This document shows positions 38,572 through 47,599 of a DNA stretch of 64,000 bases, in pieces. The position numbers and the translations under genes were made by a program. Source of the stretch: Roseateles asaccharophilus (GTDB lineage Bacteria; Pseudomonadota; Gammaproteobacteria; Burkholderiales; Burkholderiaceae_C). Within the stretch, counting starts at the first letter, position 1. Each line of letters opens with the position of its first letter. The DNA is taken from contig NZ_SNXE01000002.1 in the NCBI RefSeq assembly GCF_004362405.1, forward strand, positions 186,001 to 250,000, read 5' to 3'. The notes beneath the pieces were generated by a model that did not search any database, had not been told where the DNA came from, and saw nothing but the letters and a program-made list of their open reading frames with translations.

Positions 38572-39389
38572 TGAGCGCGACCCTTGAGCTGAACGAAGGC
38601 GATCTGGAGCGGCGCTTCGGCGGCCTGCGCCGGCTTTATGGCGATGCCGATTACGCGCGTCTGCGCGGCGCGCGCTTCGCGGTGGTGGGCCTGGGGGGCG
38701 TGGGCTCCTGGGCCGTGGAGGCCCTGGCCCGCTCGGGCGTGGCCTCACTCACCCTGATCGATCTGGACCATGTGGCCGAGTCCAATATCAACCGCCAGGT
38801 GCAGGCCCTGGGCGCCACGGTGGGCATGGCCAAGGCCGAAGCCCTGCGCCAGCGCATTGCGGACATCCACCCGGGCTGCGTGGTGCGCAGCATCGAGGAC
38901 TTCGTGGACGAGCAGAACTGGCCGGCCTTGCTGGGCCCGGGCGAGCCTGCCCTTGACGGCCTGATCGATGCCTGCGACCAGGTGCGCGCCAAGGCGGCTC
39001 TGGCCGCCTGGGCGCGCGAGCGCGGTCTGCCCTTTGTGACGGTGGGCGCGGCCGGCGGCAAGCGCGCACCGCATCTGCTGGAGGTGGAGGACCTGGGCCG
39101 GGTCACGCATGACCCGCTGCTGGCCTCGCTGCGCCAGCGCCTGCGCAAGTTCCACGCCGCACCGCGCGGCACGGGCGAGAAGATGGGCGTGTCCTGCGTG
39201 TTCTCGCGCGAGCCGGTGTTGCGTCCGAGCGAGGCCGGCTGCGATCTTGGCGAGGCGGGGGAGAGCGCTGGCGTGGACGGCAGCCTCAATTGCCACGGCT
39301 ATGGTTCCAGCGTCACCGTGACGGCCAGCTTCGGCATGGCCGCCGCCGCAGAACTTTTGAAAAAATTTCTTCACAAGTCCTTGCGCTGA
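38571..39389 (+). CDS. tcdA: tRNA threonylcarbamoyladenosine dehydratase TcdA (ThiF family)
   Basis: 272 residues. E1-like adenylating fold with GLGGVGSWAVEALARSGV nucleotide loop, DLDHVAESNINRQVQALG and an N-terminal RRFGGLRRLYG helix typical of TcdA/CsdL. It cyclises t6A37 of tRNA to ct6A using ATP. Co-transcribed with the YeeE-type gene. A tRNA array that includes ANN-decoding lysine tRNAs (t6A substrates) follows directly, a fitting but possibly accidental neighbour. Confidence 0.93.
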   Translation: MSATLELNEGDLERRFGGLRRLYGDADYARLRGARFAVVGLGGVGSWAVEALARSGVASLTLIDLDHVAESNINRQVQALGATVGMAKAEALRQRIADIHPGCVVRSIEDFVDEQNWPALLGPGEPALDGLIDACDQVRAKAALAAWARERGLPFVTVGAAGGKRAPHLLEVEDLGRVTHDPLLASLRQRLRKFHAAPRGTGEKMGVSCVFSREPVLRPSEAGCDLGEAGESAGVDGSLNCHGYGSSVTVTASFGMAAAAELLKKFLHKSLR

Positions 39390-39410
39390 CGGTTTTTTCA
39401 CTCCTATAAT
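39381..39410 (+). promoter_or_regulatory. Promoter of the lysine tRNA array
   Basis: Perfect -10 TATAAT (39405-39410) with -35 candidate TTGCGC (39381-39386), spacer 18, overlapping the end of tcdA. Start expected near 39417, 28 nt before the first tRNA. Confidence 0.7.
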
Positions 39411-39444
39411 GTGAGGCTCTGCTGAAGGGCAAGAAAACAAACAA

Positions 39445-39520
39445 GGGTTGTTAGCTCAGTCGGTAGAGCAGCGGACTTTTAATCCGTTGGTCGCAGGTTC
39501 GAATCCTGCACAACCCACCA
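39445..39520 (+). tRNA. tRNA-Lys (anticodon TTT)
   Basis: 76 nt with encoded CCA. Acceptor GGGTTGT pairs with ACAACCC; anticodon stem GCGGA/TCCGT encloses loop CTTTTAA, so the anticodon is TTT; T arm contains GGTTCGAATCC. First of three lysine tRNAs transcribed from the promoter at 39381-39410. Confidence 0.97.
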
Positions 39521-39585
39521 GTTTTGCTGGTACTGTTTTCGATGCTTCGCTGTCGGTTTAGGCCGGCAGATGTTGTCAGGTTCGG

Positions 39586-39661
39586 GGGCTCTTAGCTCAG
39601 TTGGTAGAGCAGCGGACTCTTAATCCGTTGGTCGTAGGTTCGAATCCTACAGGGCCCACCA
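39586..39661 (+). tRNA. tRNA-Lys (anticodon CTT), copy 1
   Basis: 76 nt with encoded CCA. Acceptor GGGCTCT pairs with AGGGCCC (one G-U); loop CTCTTAA gives anticodon CTT for the AAG codon. Identical in sequence to the copy at 39706. Confidence 0.97.
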
Positions 39662-39705
39662 AATTCCCCTCATCGGGAAGACAACGCAAGGCAGCACAGA
39701 TTTCA

Positions 39706-39781
39706 GGGCTCTTAGCTCAGTTGGTAGAGCAGCGGACTCTTAATCCGTTGGTCGTAGGTTCGAATCCTACAGGGCCCACCA
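39706..39781 (+). tRNA. tRNA-Lys (anticodon CTT), copy 2
   Basis: Exact copy of the tRNA at 39586-39661 with a different spacer before it. In this GC-rich genome AAG is the dominant Lys codon, so duplication of the CTT gene fits codon demand. Confidence 0.97.
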
Positions 39782-39798
39782 AGTTTTCTTGGATATCG

Positions 39799-39829
39799 AA
39801 AAGGACCTGGCGAAAGCCCGGTCCTTTTT
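39799..39829 (+). terminator. Intrinsic terminator of the tRNA array
   Basis: AAGGACC/GGTCCTT with an inner GGC/GCC and a GAAA tetraloop, followed by TTTTT (39825-39829). It faces the convergent DUF192 gene. Confidence 0.92.
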
Positions 39830-39895
39830 GCATTTTGGCGCTCCAACCGCGACACCTTCCCGCGGTGAAGGCTGTTTCCGGCAACCTGCCTGAGC

Positions 39896-40342
39896 CTATT
39901 TCCAGGGGCCGCCGCGCAGCTTGCTGCCGGCCTTGATGGCGCGCTTGGCAAACCAGCCCTGATTCATCTCCAAGGCATAGCGCACCGGCTTGGTTGAGCA
40001 ATGGGATGCCTCGGACATGGGCTGCATGTCCGCAATGTTCACGATGCTGCCGTCATCGGCCACAAAGGCAATCGACAGCGGGAGCAGGGTGTTCTTCATC
40101 CAGAAACACTGCACGCCCGCCTGCTCGAACACAAAGAGCATGCCGGCGTTGGTGGGCATGCTGGACCTGTGCATCAGACCGATGGCACGCTGCTCCTGGG
40201 TTTCGGCCACTTCGGCCTGGATCAGGTGCATGCCGGCGCTGAGCTGGATGGCGGGGAGTTGCTGTGCTGCGCTTTGGGCCCAAGTGCTTGCGCCGAACAG
40301 GGAGGCCAGAAGGGCCAAGGTCAGTGTCTTGATATAGATCAT
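39896..40342 (-). CDS. DUF192 family secreted protein
   Basis: 148 residues. Signal peptide to about residue 22 (ASTWAQ), then the DUF192 pattern EVAETQEQRAIGLMHRSSMP, GMLFVFEQ and FWMKNTLLPLSIAF. Periplasmic, function unknown. Divergent from ccoI; a CATAAT box for this gene (plus-strand 40368-40373) overlaps a TAGATT box facing ccoI, so the two promoters may share one site. Confidence 0.88.
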   Translation of the reverse strand: MIYIKTLTLALLASLFGASTWAQSAAQQLPAIQLSAGMHLIQAEVAETQEQRAIGLMHRSSMPTNAGMLFVFEQAGVQCFWMKNTLLPLSIAFVADDGSIVNIADMQPMSEASHCSTKPVRYALEMNQGWFAKRAIKAGSKLRGGPWK

Positions 40343-40390
40343 GTCTCGAAAGGGGGATGATCTCTAGATTATGGGCCGAGCGACAGGCCC

Positions 40391-42622
40391 ATGATGATCA
40401 GTGCTTCCCTTTCACCCGACGACTTGCCCGCCCTGGATGAGCCCGAGGCCCAGAGTGGCTTCACCGAATGGCGCGGCGAGGGCGAGGCCCTGTCCCGGCT
40501 GCGGCTTTCGGGGCTGCACTGCGCGGCCTGTGCCGGCATCATCGAGCGTGCCCTTGAAGGGCAGCCCGGGGTGCTTTCGGCCCGGGTCAATGCGGCGGCA
40601 GAGCGCCTGCAACTGCGCTGGGACCCTCGGCGCGCTCGGCTGAGCGAGTTGCTGGCGCGTGTGCGCGGTGCCGGCTATGGGGCCGAGCCCGATCTGGCCG
40701 CCAGTGCGCGGGAGCTGCGCGAGCGCGAGCAGCGTCGAGCGGTCTGGCGCCTCTTCGTGGCCGCTTTCATGATGATGCAGGTCATGATGCTGGCCTGGCC
40801 CTCCTATGTGGCGGGTCCGGGTGAACTCAGCGATGACCTGCGCCGCCTGCTGAACTGGGGCTCCTGGGTGCTGTCCCTGCCGGTGCTGCTGTTCTCGGCC
40901 GGCCCCTTCTTCACCAATGCCTGGTCCCAGCTGAGACAGGGGCGCCTGGGCATGGATGTGCCGGTGGCCCTGGGCATTGCCGTGGCCTTCATCGCCAGTA
41001 GTGGCGCGACCTTCGATCCGGCGGGGCCTTTCGGCCATGAGGTCTATTTCGACTCGCTGACCATGTTCGTCAGCTTTCTGCTGGCCGGACGCTGGCTGGA
41101 GTTGCGGGCCCGCCACCGTGTGGCCCAGGAACTGGAGAGCGCCGTCTCTCGCCTGCCCGATCTGGTGGAGCGTGTTCTCGACTCCGGTGATGGGCGCAGT
41201 GAGCGGGTGCTGCCCAGCCGTTTGCGTCCCGGAGACTTGATCCGTGTTCCGCTGGGCGCGGCCTTCGCGGCCGATGGCCGCGTGGCGCAGGGCAGCACGG
41301 CGGCCGATGAGGCCTTGCTCTCCGGGGAATCGGCGCCGGTGCCCAAGCAGCTGGGTGATGCGGTCGTTGCAGGCAGCCTGAACCTGGGGGCGCCCGTGAC
41401 GGTCCGCGTGGAGCGTGTGGGCGCGGACACTCGCTACGAGGCCATCGTGCGCCTGATGCGCGAGGCCCTGGATCGCCGGCCCGCTGCGGCCTTGCTCGCC
41501 GAGCGTGTGGCCGGCCCCTTTTTATGGGGTGTCTTGCTGCTGGCGGCCGGCTCGGCGCTGGTGTGGTGGCACATCGATCCGGCGCGTGCGGTCTGGGTGG
41601 CGGTCGCCGTGCTGATCGTGACTTGCCCCTGCGCGCTGTCGCTGGCCACGCCCTCGGCCTGGCTGGCCGCCGCCGGTCATCTGGCGCGGCGCGGTGTGCT
41701 GCTGGCCAGGTTGGAGCTGCTTGAGAACGTGGCCCGGGTGGATACCGTGGTGCTGGACAAGACCGGCACACTCAGCGAGGAGGGCATGAGCCTGCAGCAG
41801 ACGGGTGGCGAGTCGGCCTGGCTGGCGCGTGCCGCATCGCTTGCTGCGCATTCCCAGCATGTGTTTGCGCGTGCGCTGGTGCTGGCCGTGCCGGCCGATG
41901 AGCGCGTCGCCGCTGATCCGGGCTGGCAGGGCGTTGAGGAACTGCCGGGGCGAGGCCTGGAGGCCCGAGATGATGCGGGGCGCCTGTGGCGTCTGGGCTC
42001 TCAGGGCTGGCTGGGTGGTGTGGCGCCCGAGGAGCCGGCCCAGCTGGTCTTCGGTCCGGTCGATGGCCCGCAACGCCTGACCCTGGTGTTTGGCGAGCGT
42101 CTGCGCGCCGATGCTGCCGAGGCCGTGGCGCGACTGCATGCGCTGGGTCTGGCTACGCTGCTGCTCTCGGGTGATGCGCCACAGCGGGTTCATGCCCTGG
42201 CCGCGCGCGCCGGCGTGCAGCGGGCCATTGGTGGGGCCAGTCCCGAGGACAAGCTGGCCGAGGTGGCGCGCCTGCAAGCCGCCGGTCACAGGGTGCTGAT
42301 GCTGGGCGACGGTGTGAATGACGCTCCGGTGCTGGCGCGTGCCGATGCCAGCCTGGCCATGGGGCAGGGGGCACTGCTGGCGCGCAGCCAGGCCGATGGT
42401 GTGCTGCTGTCCGGGCGCCTGGGCGATCTGGCGCATCTGCGCGAGCTGGCTGTGCGTACCCGGCGCGTGATCCGCCAGAACCTGGGTTGGGCAGCGGCCT
42501 ACAACGCCGCATGCATCCCCCTGGCCCTGGTCGGCCTCATGCCTCCCTGGGCGGCGGGGCTGGGCATGGCCCTGAGTTCATTGTTCGTGGTGCTGAACGC
42601 ACTGCGTCTGCAGAAGGCTTGA
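40391..42622 (+). CDS. ccoI: Copper-transporting P-type ATPase CcoI (FixI type)
   Basis: 743 residues. N-terminal metal-binding domain with GLHCAACAG (C44, C47), membrane metal site TCPCALSLATP (CPC 412-414), phosphorylation motif DKTGT (D456) and hinge GDGVNDAPVLARAD. It moves copper outward across the inner membrane for cbb3 oxidase assembly rather than detoxification, judged from its place directly before ccoS and ccoNOQP. Start ATG at 40391; the next codon is also ATG. Confidence 0.94.
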   Translation: MMISASLSPDDLPALDEPEAQSGFTEWRGEGEALSRLRLSGLHCAACAGIIERALEGQPGVLSARVNAAAERLQLRWDPRRARLSELLARVRGAGYGAEPDLAASARELREREQRRAVWRLFVAAFMMMQVMMLAWPSYVAGPGELSDDLRRLLNWGSWVLSLPVLLFSAGPFFTNAWSQLRQGRLGMDVPVALGIAVAFIASSGATFDPAGPFGHEVYFDSLTMFVSFLLAGRWLELRARHRVAQELESAVSRLPDLVERVLDSGDGRSERVLPSRLRPGDLIRVPLGAAFAADGRVAQGSTAADEALLSGESAPVPKQLGDAVVAGSLNLGAPVTVRVERVGADTRYEAIVRLMREALDRRPAAALLAERVAGPFLWGVLLLAAGSALVWWHIDPARAVWVAVAVLIVTCPCALSLATPSAWLAAAGHLARRGVLLARLELLENVARVDTVVLDKTGTLSEEGMSLQQTGGESAWLARAASLAAHSQHVFARALVLAVPADERVAADPGWQGVEELPGRGLEARDDAGRLWRLGSQGWLGGVAPEEPAQLVFGPVDGPQRLTLVFGERLRADAAEAVARLHALGLATLLLSGDAPQRVHALAARAGVQRAIGGASPEDKLAEVARLQAAGHRVLMLGDGVNDAPVLARADASLAMGQGALLARSQADGVLLSGRLGDLAHLRELAVRTRRVIRQNLGWAAAYNAACIPLALVGLMPPWAAGLGMALSSLFVVLNALRLQKA

Positions 42623-42637
42623 GAGAAGACCTGGCAC

Positions 42638-42820
42638 ATGGAAATCCTGTACCTGTTGGTGCCTTTGTCGGTTGTCCTGATCCTGGCCATTGTGGGCCTG
42701 TTCGGCTGGGCGTTGCACAGCGGTCAGTTGGAGGATCTGGAACGCGAAGGCGAACGCATATTCGAAGAGGAATCACCCCCGGTTGACGGCGATCAAGCCC
42801 TGCCGGTGGGGCGCCCCTGA
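42638..42820 (+). CDS. ccoS: cbb3 oxidase assembly protein CcoS
   Basis: 60 residues: one N-terminal membrane helix ([23 protein letters not shown]), then [18 protein letters not shown], the FixS/CcoS signature. Required for cofactor insertion into CcoN in other species. It follows ccoI by 15 bp; its last codons contain an FNR-box-like sequence probably serving ccoN. Confidence 0.93.
   Translation: MEILYLLVPLSVVLILAIVGLFGWALHSGQLEDLEREGERIFEEESPPVDGDQALPVGRP
42783..42796 (+). promoter_or_regulatory. FNR box before ccoN (one mismatch)
   Basis: TTGACGGCGATCAA matches the FNR consensus TTGAT-N4-ATCAA at 9 of 10 positions. Its centre at 42789.5 predicts a class II start near 42831, and GAGAAT (42819-42824) sits where the -10 should be. 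It lies in the 3' end of ccoS, 60 bp before the ccoN ATG. Confidence 0.7.
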
Positions 42821-42855
42821 GAATTTTCCCCGAGCATCACCAAAGGAGCGTCAAG

Positions 42856-44301
42856 ATGACGAGTGGGGCAAGCGGGCGTCTAGGGCCCGTATACGAGGAT
42901 GGAGTGGTCCGCGCATTTGCGCTGGCCTCCGTTTTGTGGGGAGTTGTGGGCATGTTGGTCGGGGTGGTCATTGCCGCCCAGCTGACATGGCCGGAACTGA
43001 ATCTGGGCATTTCCTGGCTGAGCTACGGGCGTCTGCGCCCGCTGCACACCAACGCCGTGATCTTCGCGTTTGGCGGCTGTGCCCTGTTCGCGACGTCGTA
43101 TCACGTGGTTCAGCGCACCGGCCAGACCCGGCTGTTCGCGCCTGGCCTGGCCTGGCTCACCTTCTGGGGTTGGCAACTGGTCATCCTGGCTGCGGCCATC
43201 ACCTTGCCCCTGGGCATCACCAGCGGCAAGGAATATGCCGAGTTGGAATGGCCCATCGACATCCTGATCACCCTGGTGTGGGTGAGCTATGCCGTGGTGT
43301 TCTTCGGCACGGTGGGCATTCGCAAGGTGCGTCACATCTATGTGGCCAACTGGTTCTTCGGCGCCTTCATCATCGCCGTGGCCCTGCTGCATCTGGTCAA
43401 CAGCGCCGCGATTCCCGTGAGCCTGTTCAAGAGCTACTCGGCCTATGCCGGCGTGCAGGACGCCATGGTGCAGTGGTGGTACGGCCATAACGCGGTGGGC
43501 TTCTTCCTGACCGCGGGCTTCCTGGGCATGATGTACTACTACATCCCCAAGCAGGCCGGCCGTCCGGTGTACAGCTATCGCCTGTCCATCGTGCACTTCT
43601 GGGCCCTGATCTTCACGTATATGTGGGCGGGCCCGCACCACCTGCACTACACCGCGCTGCCCGACTGGGCGCAGAGCGTGGGCATGGTCTTCTCCCTGGT
43701 GCTGCTGGCGCCCAGCTGGGGCGGCATGATCAACGGCATCATGACCCTGAGCGGTGCCTGGCACAAGCTGCGTGACGATCCCATCCTGAAGTTCCTGATC
43801 GTCTCGCTGAGCTTCTACGGCATGTCGACCTTCGAGGGTCCGATGATGTCGATCAAGACGGTCAACGCCCTGAGCCACTACACGGACTGGACCGTGGGCC
43901 ATGTGCACTCCGGTGCCCTGGGCTGGGTGGGCCTGATCTCGATGGGCGCGCTGTACCACCTGATCCCGCGCATGTATGGCCGCACTGAGATGTATTCCAA
44001 GCGCGCCATCGAGCTGCACTTCTGGATTGCGACCCTGGGCATCGTGCTCTACATCGCCGCGATGTGGATCGCCGGTGTGATGCAGGGCCTGATGTGGCGC
44101 GCCACGAATCCGGATGGCACCCTGGTCTACACCTTTGTCGAGAGCGTCAAGGCGACCTATCCGTTCTACGTGATCCGTCTGTGCGGTGGTCTGCTCTACC
44201 TGGGTGGCATGTGTGTGATGGCCTGGAACGTGGTGATGACGGCCCGCGTGGGTCGCTATGAGCCGGTGCCCGTGCCTGCGGTCGCTGCCGCTCACGCCTG
44301 A
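42856..44301 (+). CDS. ccoN: cbb3-type cytochrome c oxidase subunit I (CcoN)
   Basis: 481-residue catalytic subunit with twelve membrane helices, binding heme b and the heme b3-CuB site. Landmarks are [46 protein letters not shown] and [13 protein letters not shown], which supply the heme and copper histidines. Reduces oxygen to water at very low oxygen while pumping protons. AAAGGAG lies 9 nt before the ATG. First gene of ccoNOQP. Confidence 0.97.
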   Translation: MTSGASGRLGPVYEDGVVRAFALASVLWGVVGMLVGVVIAAQLTWPELNLGISWLSYGRLRPLHTNAVIFAFGGCALFATSYHVVQRTGQTRLFAPGLAWLTFWGWQLVILAAAITLPLGITSGKEYAELEWPIDILITLVWVSYAVVFFGTVGIRKVRHIYVANWFFGAFIIAVALLHLVNSAAIPVSLFKSYSAYAGVQDAMVQWWYGHNAVGFFLTAGFLGMMYYYIPKQAGRPVYSYRLSIVHFWALIFTYMWAGPHHLHYTALPDWAQSVGMVFSLVLLAPSWGGMINGIMTLSGAWHKLRDDPILKFLIVSLSFYGMSTFEGPMMSIKTVNALSHYTDWTVGHVHSGALGWVGLISMGALYHLIPRMYGRTEMYSKRAIELHFWIATLGIVLYIAAMWIAGVMQGLMWRATNPDGTLVYTFVESVKATYPFYVIRLCGGLLYLGGMCVMAWNVVMTARVGRYEPVPVPAVAAAHA

Positions 44302-44315
44302 GGAGGACAAGAGAA

Positions 44316-44939
44316 ATGGCATCGACAAACAAGCCCGTGGGCGGCCACGAGAAGATCGAAACCAGCAACTTCCTGATGATCGTGCTGGTGCTGCTGACCG
44401 TGCTGGTCGGCGGTGTGGTCGAAATCGTGCCGCTGTTCTTCCAGCGCTCCACCACCCAGCCGGCACCGGGGCTCAAGCCCTACACGCCGCTGCAGCTGGC
44501 CGGACGCGACGTCTACATCCGCGAGGGCTGCTACAACTGCCACTCGCAGATGATCCGCCCCTTCCGCGCCGAGACCCTGCGCTATGGCCACTACTCGACG
44601 GCCGGTGAGTTCGTCTACGACCACCCCTTCCAGTGGGGCTCCAAGCGCACCGGCCCCGACCTGCACCGCGTGGGCGGCAAGTACAGCGACGAATGGCACC
44701 GCATCCACCTGATCAATCCGCGCGATCTGGTGCCCGAGTCCAATATGCCCGCCTATCCCTGGCTGGCCACGGCCGCCCTGAAGCCCGAGGACCTGGCACC
44801 CAAGATGCAGGCCCTGCGCAAGGTGGGTGTGCCTTACAGCGACGCTGAGGTGGCTGGTGCCGCTGAAGCGGTCAAGGGCAAGACCGAGATGGATGCGGTG
44901 ATCGCCTATCTGCAGGTCATGGGCACGGCGCTCAAGTAA
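44316..44939 (+). CDS. ccoO: cbb3-type cytochrome c oxidase subunit II (CcoO)
   Basis: 207 residues. One N-terminal membrane anchor (about 19-42) and a periplasmic mono-heme domain with CYNCH (C72, C75, H76) and probable Met ligand in [11 protein letters not shown]. Passes electrons from CcoP to CcoN. AGGAGG lies about 10 nt before the ATG, and it follows ccoN by 14 bp. Confidence 0.97.
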   Translation: MASTNKPVGGHEKIETSNFLMIVLVLLTVLVGGVVEIVPLFFQRSTTQPAPGLKPYTPLQLAGRDVYIREGCYNCHSQMIRPFRAETLRYGHYSTAGEFVYDHPFQWGSKRTGPDLHRVGGKYSDEWHRIHLINPRDLVPESNMPAYPWLATAALKPEDLAPKMQALRKVGVPYSDAEVAGAAEAVKGKTEMDAVIAYLQVMGTALK

Positions 44940-44953
44940 GCGAGGAGCTTGCA

Positions 44954-45112
44954 ATGGACATCAATGATCTGAGGAGTGCCGTCACGTTGCTGCTGCTGCT
45001 GATGTTCCTGGGCATCGTGGCCTGGGTCTACAGCAGCCGGCGCGACAAGCGCGCCTACGACGAACTGGCGGCCTTGCCTCTGCGTGAGGAGCAAGGCGGG
45101 AGCGAACAATGA
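44954..45112 (+). CDS. ccoQ: cbb3 oxidase subunit CcoQ
   Basis: 52 residues (MDINDLRSAVTLLLLLMFLG and on): one membrane helix (about 9-26) then a charged tail (SSRRDKRAYDELAALPL). Position between ccoO and ccoP, length and the YDELAALPL tail match CcoQ/FixQ, a small subunit that stabilises the complex. GAGGAG precedes the ATG. Its stop overlaps the ccoP start by 4 bp (ATGA). Confidence 0.92.
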   Translation: MDINDLRSAVTLLLLLMFLGIVAWVYSSRRDKRAYDELAALPLREEQGGSEQ

Positions 45113-46029
45113 GCAGTGATTTCATTTCCAACGGCTGGTCCGTGTTCGTGGCGGCCGCCACGATCCTGGGCCTGGTCTTCTGCGTGGTGCTGCTGGTCAT
45201 CGCCTCGCGTCGCAAGGTGATGGCCAATGACAACACCACCGGCCACACCTGGGACGAGGATCTGCGTGAGCTGAACAACCCCCTGCCGCGCTGGTGGATG
45301 GGTCTGTTCGTGATCACCGTGGTCTTCGCGGGCGCCTACCTGGCCCTGTATCCGGGTCTGGGCAGCGCCGAGGGCACGCTCAAGTGGAGCAGCACCGGCC
45401 AGTACCAGGCCGAACAGGAAAAGGCCCGCGCCGCGTTGAACGAGGTCTATGCCAAGTTCGCCGGCATGCCGGCGGAGCAACTGGCTGGCAATACCCAGGC
45501 CATGGGCATTGGCGAGCGCCTGTTTGCCAACAACTGCGCCACCTGCCACGGCTCGGACGCCAAGGGCAGCAAGGGCTTCCCCAATCTGACCGACGCTGAC
45601 TGGCTCTATGGCGGTGCGCACGAGACCATTGTCGAGACCATTGCCAAGGGCCGCATCGGTCAGATGCCACCCATGGGCGCTGCCGTCGGTAGTGCCGATG
45701 ATGTGCGCAACCTGGCCCACTATGTGCTGAGCCTCTCGGGAAGCCCGCACAACTCCGTCTCCGCTCAGCTGGGCAAGGCGAAGTTCGGGGCCTGCGCCGC
45801 CTGCCACGGTGCCGACGGCAAGGGCAACCAGGCGCTGGGTGCGCCCAATCTGACCGACAAGATCTGGCTGCACGGCTGGGGTGAGGAGGCCGTGGTCTCC
45901 ATCATCAACAACGGCAAGACCAACCAGATGCCGGCCCATGCCGAGCGCCTGAGCCCGGAGCAGGTCCGTGTTCTGGGTGCCTATGTCTGGAGCCTGTCCA
46001 ACGGTGCCGGCAAGTCGGTGACCCGGTAA
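45109..46029 (+). CDS. ccoP: cbb3-type cytochrome c oxidase subunit III (CcoP)
   Basis: 306 residues with two N-terminal membrane helices (about 10-32 and 63-82) and two cytochrome c domains: CATCH (143-147) and CAACH (229-233), each followed by a Met ligand (GQMPPMG, NQMPAHAERL). Electron entry subunit of the oxidase. The TWDEDLRELNNPLPRWW motif between the helices is typical. Two hairpins follow the stop codon. Confidence 0.97.
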   Translation: MSSDFISNGWSVFVAAATILGLVFCVVLLVIASRRKVMANDNTTGHTWDEDLRELNNPLPRWWMGLFVITVVFAGAYLALYPGLGSAEGTLKWSSTGQYQAEQEKARAALNEVYAKFAGMPAEQLAGNTQAMGIGERLFANNCATCHGSDAKGSKGFPNLTDADWLYGGAHETIVETIAKGRIGQMPPMGAAVGSADDVRNLAHYVLSLSGSPHNSVSAQLGKAKFGACAACHGADGKGNQALGAPNLTDKIWLHGWGEEAVVSIINNGKTNQMPAHAERLSPEQVRVLGAYVWSLSNGAGKSVTR

Positions 46030-46032
46030 TCG

Positions 46033-46054
46033 CAGGGCCGCATGGCCCTGTTTT
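46033..46054 (+). terminator. Intrinsic terminator after ccoP
   Basis: CAGGGCC-GCAT-GGCCCTG followed by TTTT. Likely partial or full terminator ending ccoNOQP. Confidence 0.75.
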
Positions 46055-46059
46055 CCCAT

Positions 46060-46089
46060 GGACTGCCCGCACGACAAGGCGGGCAGTCC
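46060..46089 (+). promoter_or_regulatory. Perfect 11-bp hairpin before ccoG
   Basis: GGACTGCCCGC and GCGGGCAGTCC around an 8-nt loop, no U run, ending 12 nt before the ccoG start. It could shield the ccoG ribosome site or protect an RNA end. Confidence 0.55.
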
Positions 46090-46101
46090 CGCTAGGTACC
46101 T

Positions 46102-47559
46102 ATGAGCAGTAGCAGCAGCAAGTCCGCCAAGGTGGTTCCCATCGTCCCTGCGGAGGGGGCGGGGGAGATGGTGTCCTTGTACGAAGCCCAGAAGAAGATT
46201 TACCCGCGCTCCGTGCGAGGCTGGTTTGCGGCCTGGCGCTGGGTGCTGGTCTGGGCCACGCAGCTGCTGTTCTACGGTCTGCCCTGGCTGGAGTGGAATG
46301 CCCGCCAAGCCGTGCTCTTCGACCTGGGGGCGCGGCGCTTCTACATCTTCGGCATGGTCCTGTACCCGCAGGACTTCATCTACCTGACAGCGCTGCTGAT
46401 GCTCTCGGCTTATGCGCTGTTCTTCTTCACCGCGGTGGCGGGGCGCTTGTGGTGCGGCTATGCCTGCCCGCAGACGGTCTACACCGAGATCTTCATGTGG
46501 GTGGAGCAGAAGTTCGAGGGCGACCGCATGGCGCGCATGAAGCTCGACGCCGGCCCCTGGAACTTCAACAAGCTCTGGCGCAAGAGCGGCAAGCAACTCA
46601 GCTGGATCGCCATCGGTCTGTGGACCGGCATCACCTTCGTCGGCTACTTCACGCCCATCAAGGTCTTGATCCGCGATCTCGCATCCCTGGGCCTGGGGCC
46701 CTGGGAGTGGTTCTGGGTGCTGTTCTACGGTTTTGCCACCTATGGCAACGCCGGCTATATGCGCGAGCAGGTCTGCAAATACATGTGTCCCTACGCGCGT
46801 TTCCAGAGCGCGATGTTTGACCGCGACACCCTGATCATCAGCTACGACGCGGAGCGCGGTGAGCCGCGCGGCTCGCGCTCCAAGAAGGCCGATCCCAAGA
46901 CCCTGGGCCTGGGCTCCTGCATCGACTGCACCCTGTGCGTGCAGGTCTGCCCCACGGGCATCGATATCCGCAAGGGCCTGCAGTACGAGTGCATAGGCTG
47001 CGCCGCCTGCATCGACGTCTGCGACGAGGTGATGGACAAGATGAGCTATCCCCGTGGCCTGATCCGCTATGACACCGAGAACGGCCTGGAGCAGCACCTC
47101 AGCGGCGTGCAGCGCTGGCGGCGTGTGCTGAGACCGCGCGTGCTGATCTACGGCGGCATCCTGCTGCTGCTGTCGGCCGCCATGCTGGTGAGCCTGGCCA
47201 TGCGCAGCCCCTTCAAGGTCGATGTGGTGCGCGACCGCGCCTCGCTGGCCCGCCAGATCGAGGACGGTGTCATCGAGAACGTCTACCGGCTCCAGCTGAT
47301 GAACGCCACGGAAATGCCCCAGCGCTACGAGGTGACGGCCGACGGGCTGCCGGGCATGAGCCTGAGCCGTCCGGTGGATGTGACCCTGGGCCCCGCCGAA
47401 GCGCGCTGGGTGTCCGTGGCCCTGCGTCTGCCGCCCGAGAATGCGGCGCGCAGCGGTGCTGGGGCGCATCCCATACATTTCCAGATCCGACGCCTCGCCA
47501 GCAGCGAGGAGGGCGAACGCTCGCTGAGCGAAAAGTCGACCTTTGTGGTGCCGCGCTGA
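46102..47559 (+). CDS. ccoG: Cytochrome c oxidase accessory protein CcoG (FixG/RdxA)
   Basis: 485 residues. Five or so membrane helices, a membrane redox motif CGYACPQTVYTEIF, and two 4Fe-4S clusters in CIDCTLCVQVCPTGID and CIGCAACIDVCDEVMDK. The C-terminal part is periplasmic with an immunoglobulin-like fold. In related species CcoG reduces copper for CuB delivery. AGGTACCT before the ATG is a weak ribosome site. Separated from ccoP by two hairpins, so expression may be set independently. Confidence 0.95.
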   Translation: MSSSSSKSAKVVPIVPAEGAGEMVSLYEAQKKIYPRSVRGWFAAWRWVLVWATQLLFYGLPWLEWNARQAVLFDLGARRFYIFGMVLYPQDFIYLTALLMLSAYALFFFTAVAGRLWCGYACPQTVYTEIFMWVEQKFEGDRMARMKLDAGPWNFNKLWRKSGKQLSWIAIGLWTGITFVGYFTPIKVLIRDLASLGLGPWEWFWVLFYGFATYGNAGYMREQVCKYMCPYARFQSAMFDRDTLIISYDAERGEPRGSRSKKADPKTLGLGSCIDCTLCVQVCPTGIDIRKGLQYECIGCAACIDVCDEVMDKMSYPRGLIRYDTENGLEQHLSGVQRWRRVLRPRVLIYGGILLLLSAAMLVSLAMRSPFKVDVVRDRASLARQIEDGVIENVYRLQLMNATEMPQRYEVTADGLPGMSLSRPVDVTLGPAEARWVSVALRLPPENAARSGAGAHPIHFQIRRLASSEEGERSLSEKSTFVVPR

Positions 47560-47599
47560 GGCGCCACAACTCCCAGATATCTCAACAAGGAGAACCCGC

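Noticed and set aside
39586-39781. Duplicated tRNA considered as att sites of an integrated element
   Set aside because: Only 44 bp lie between the copies and no integrase or mobile gene is nearby.
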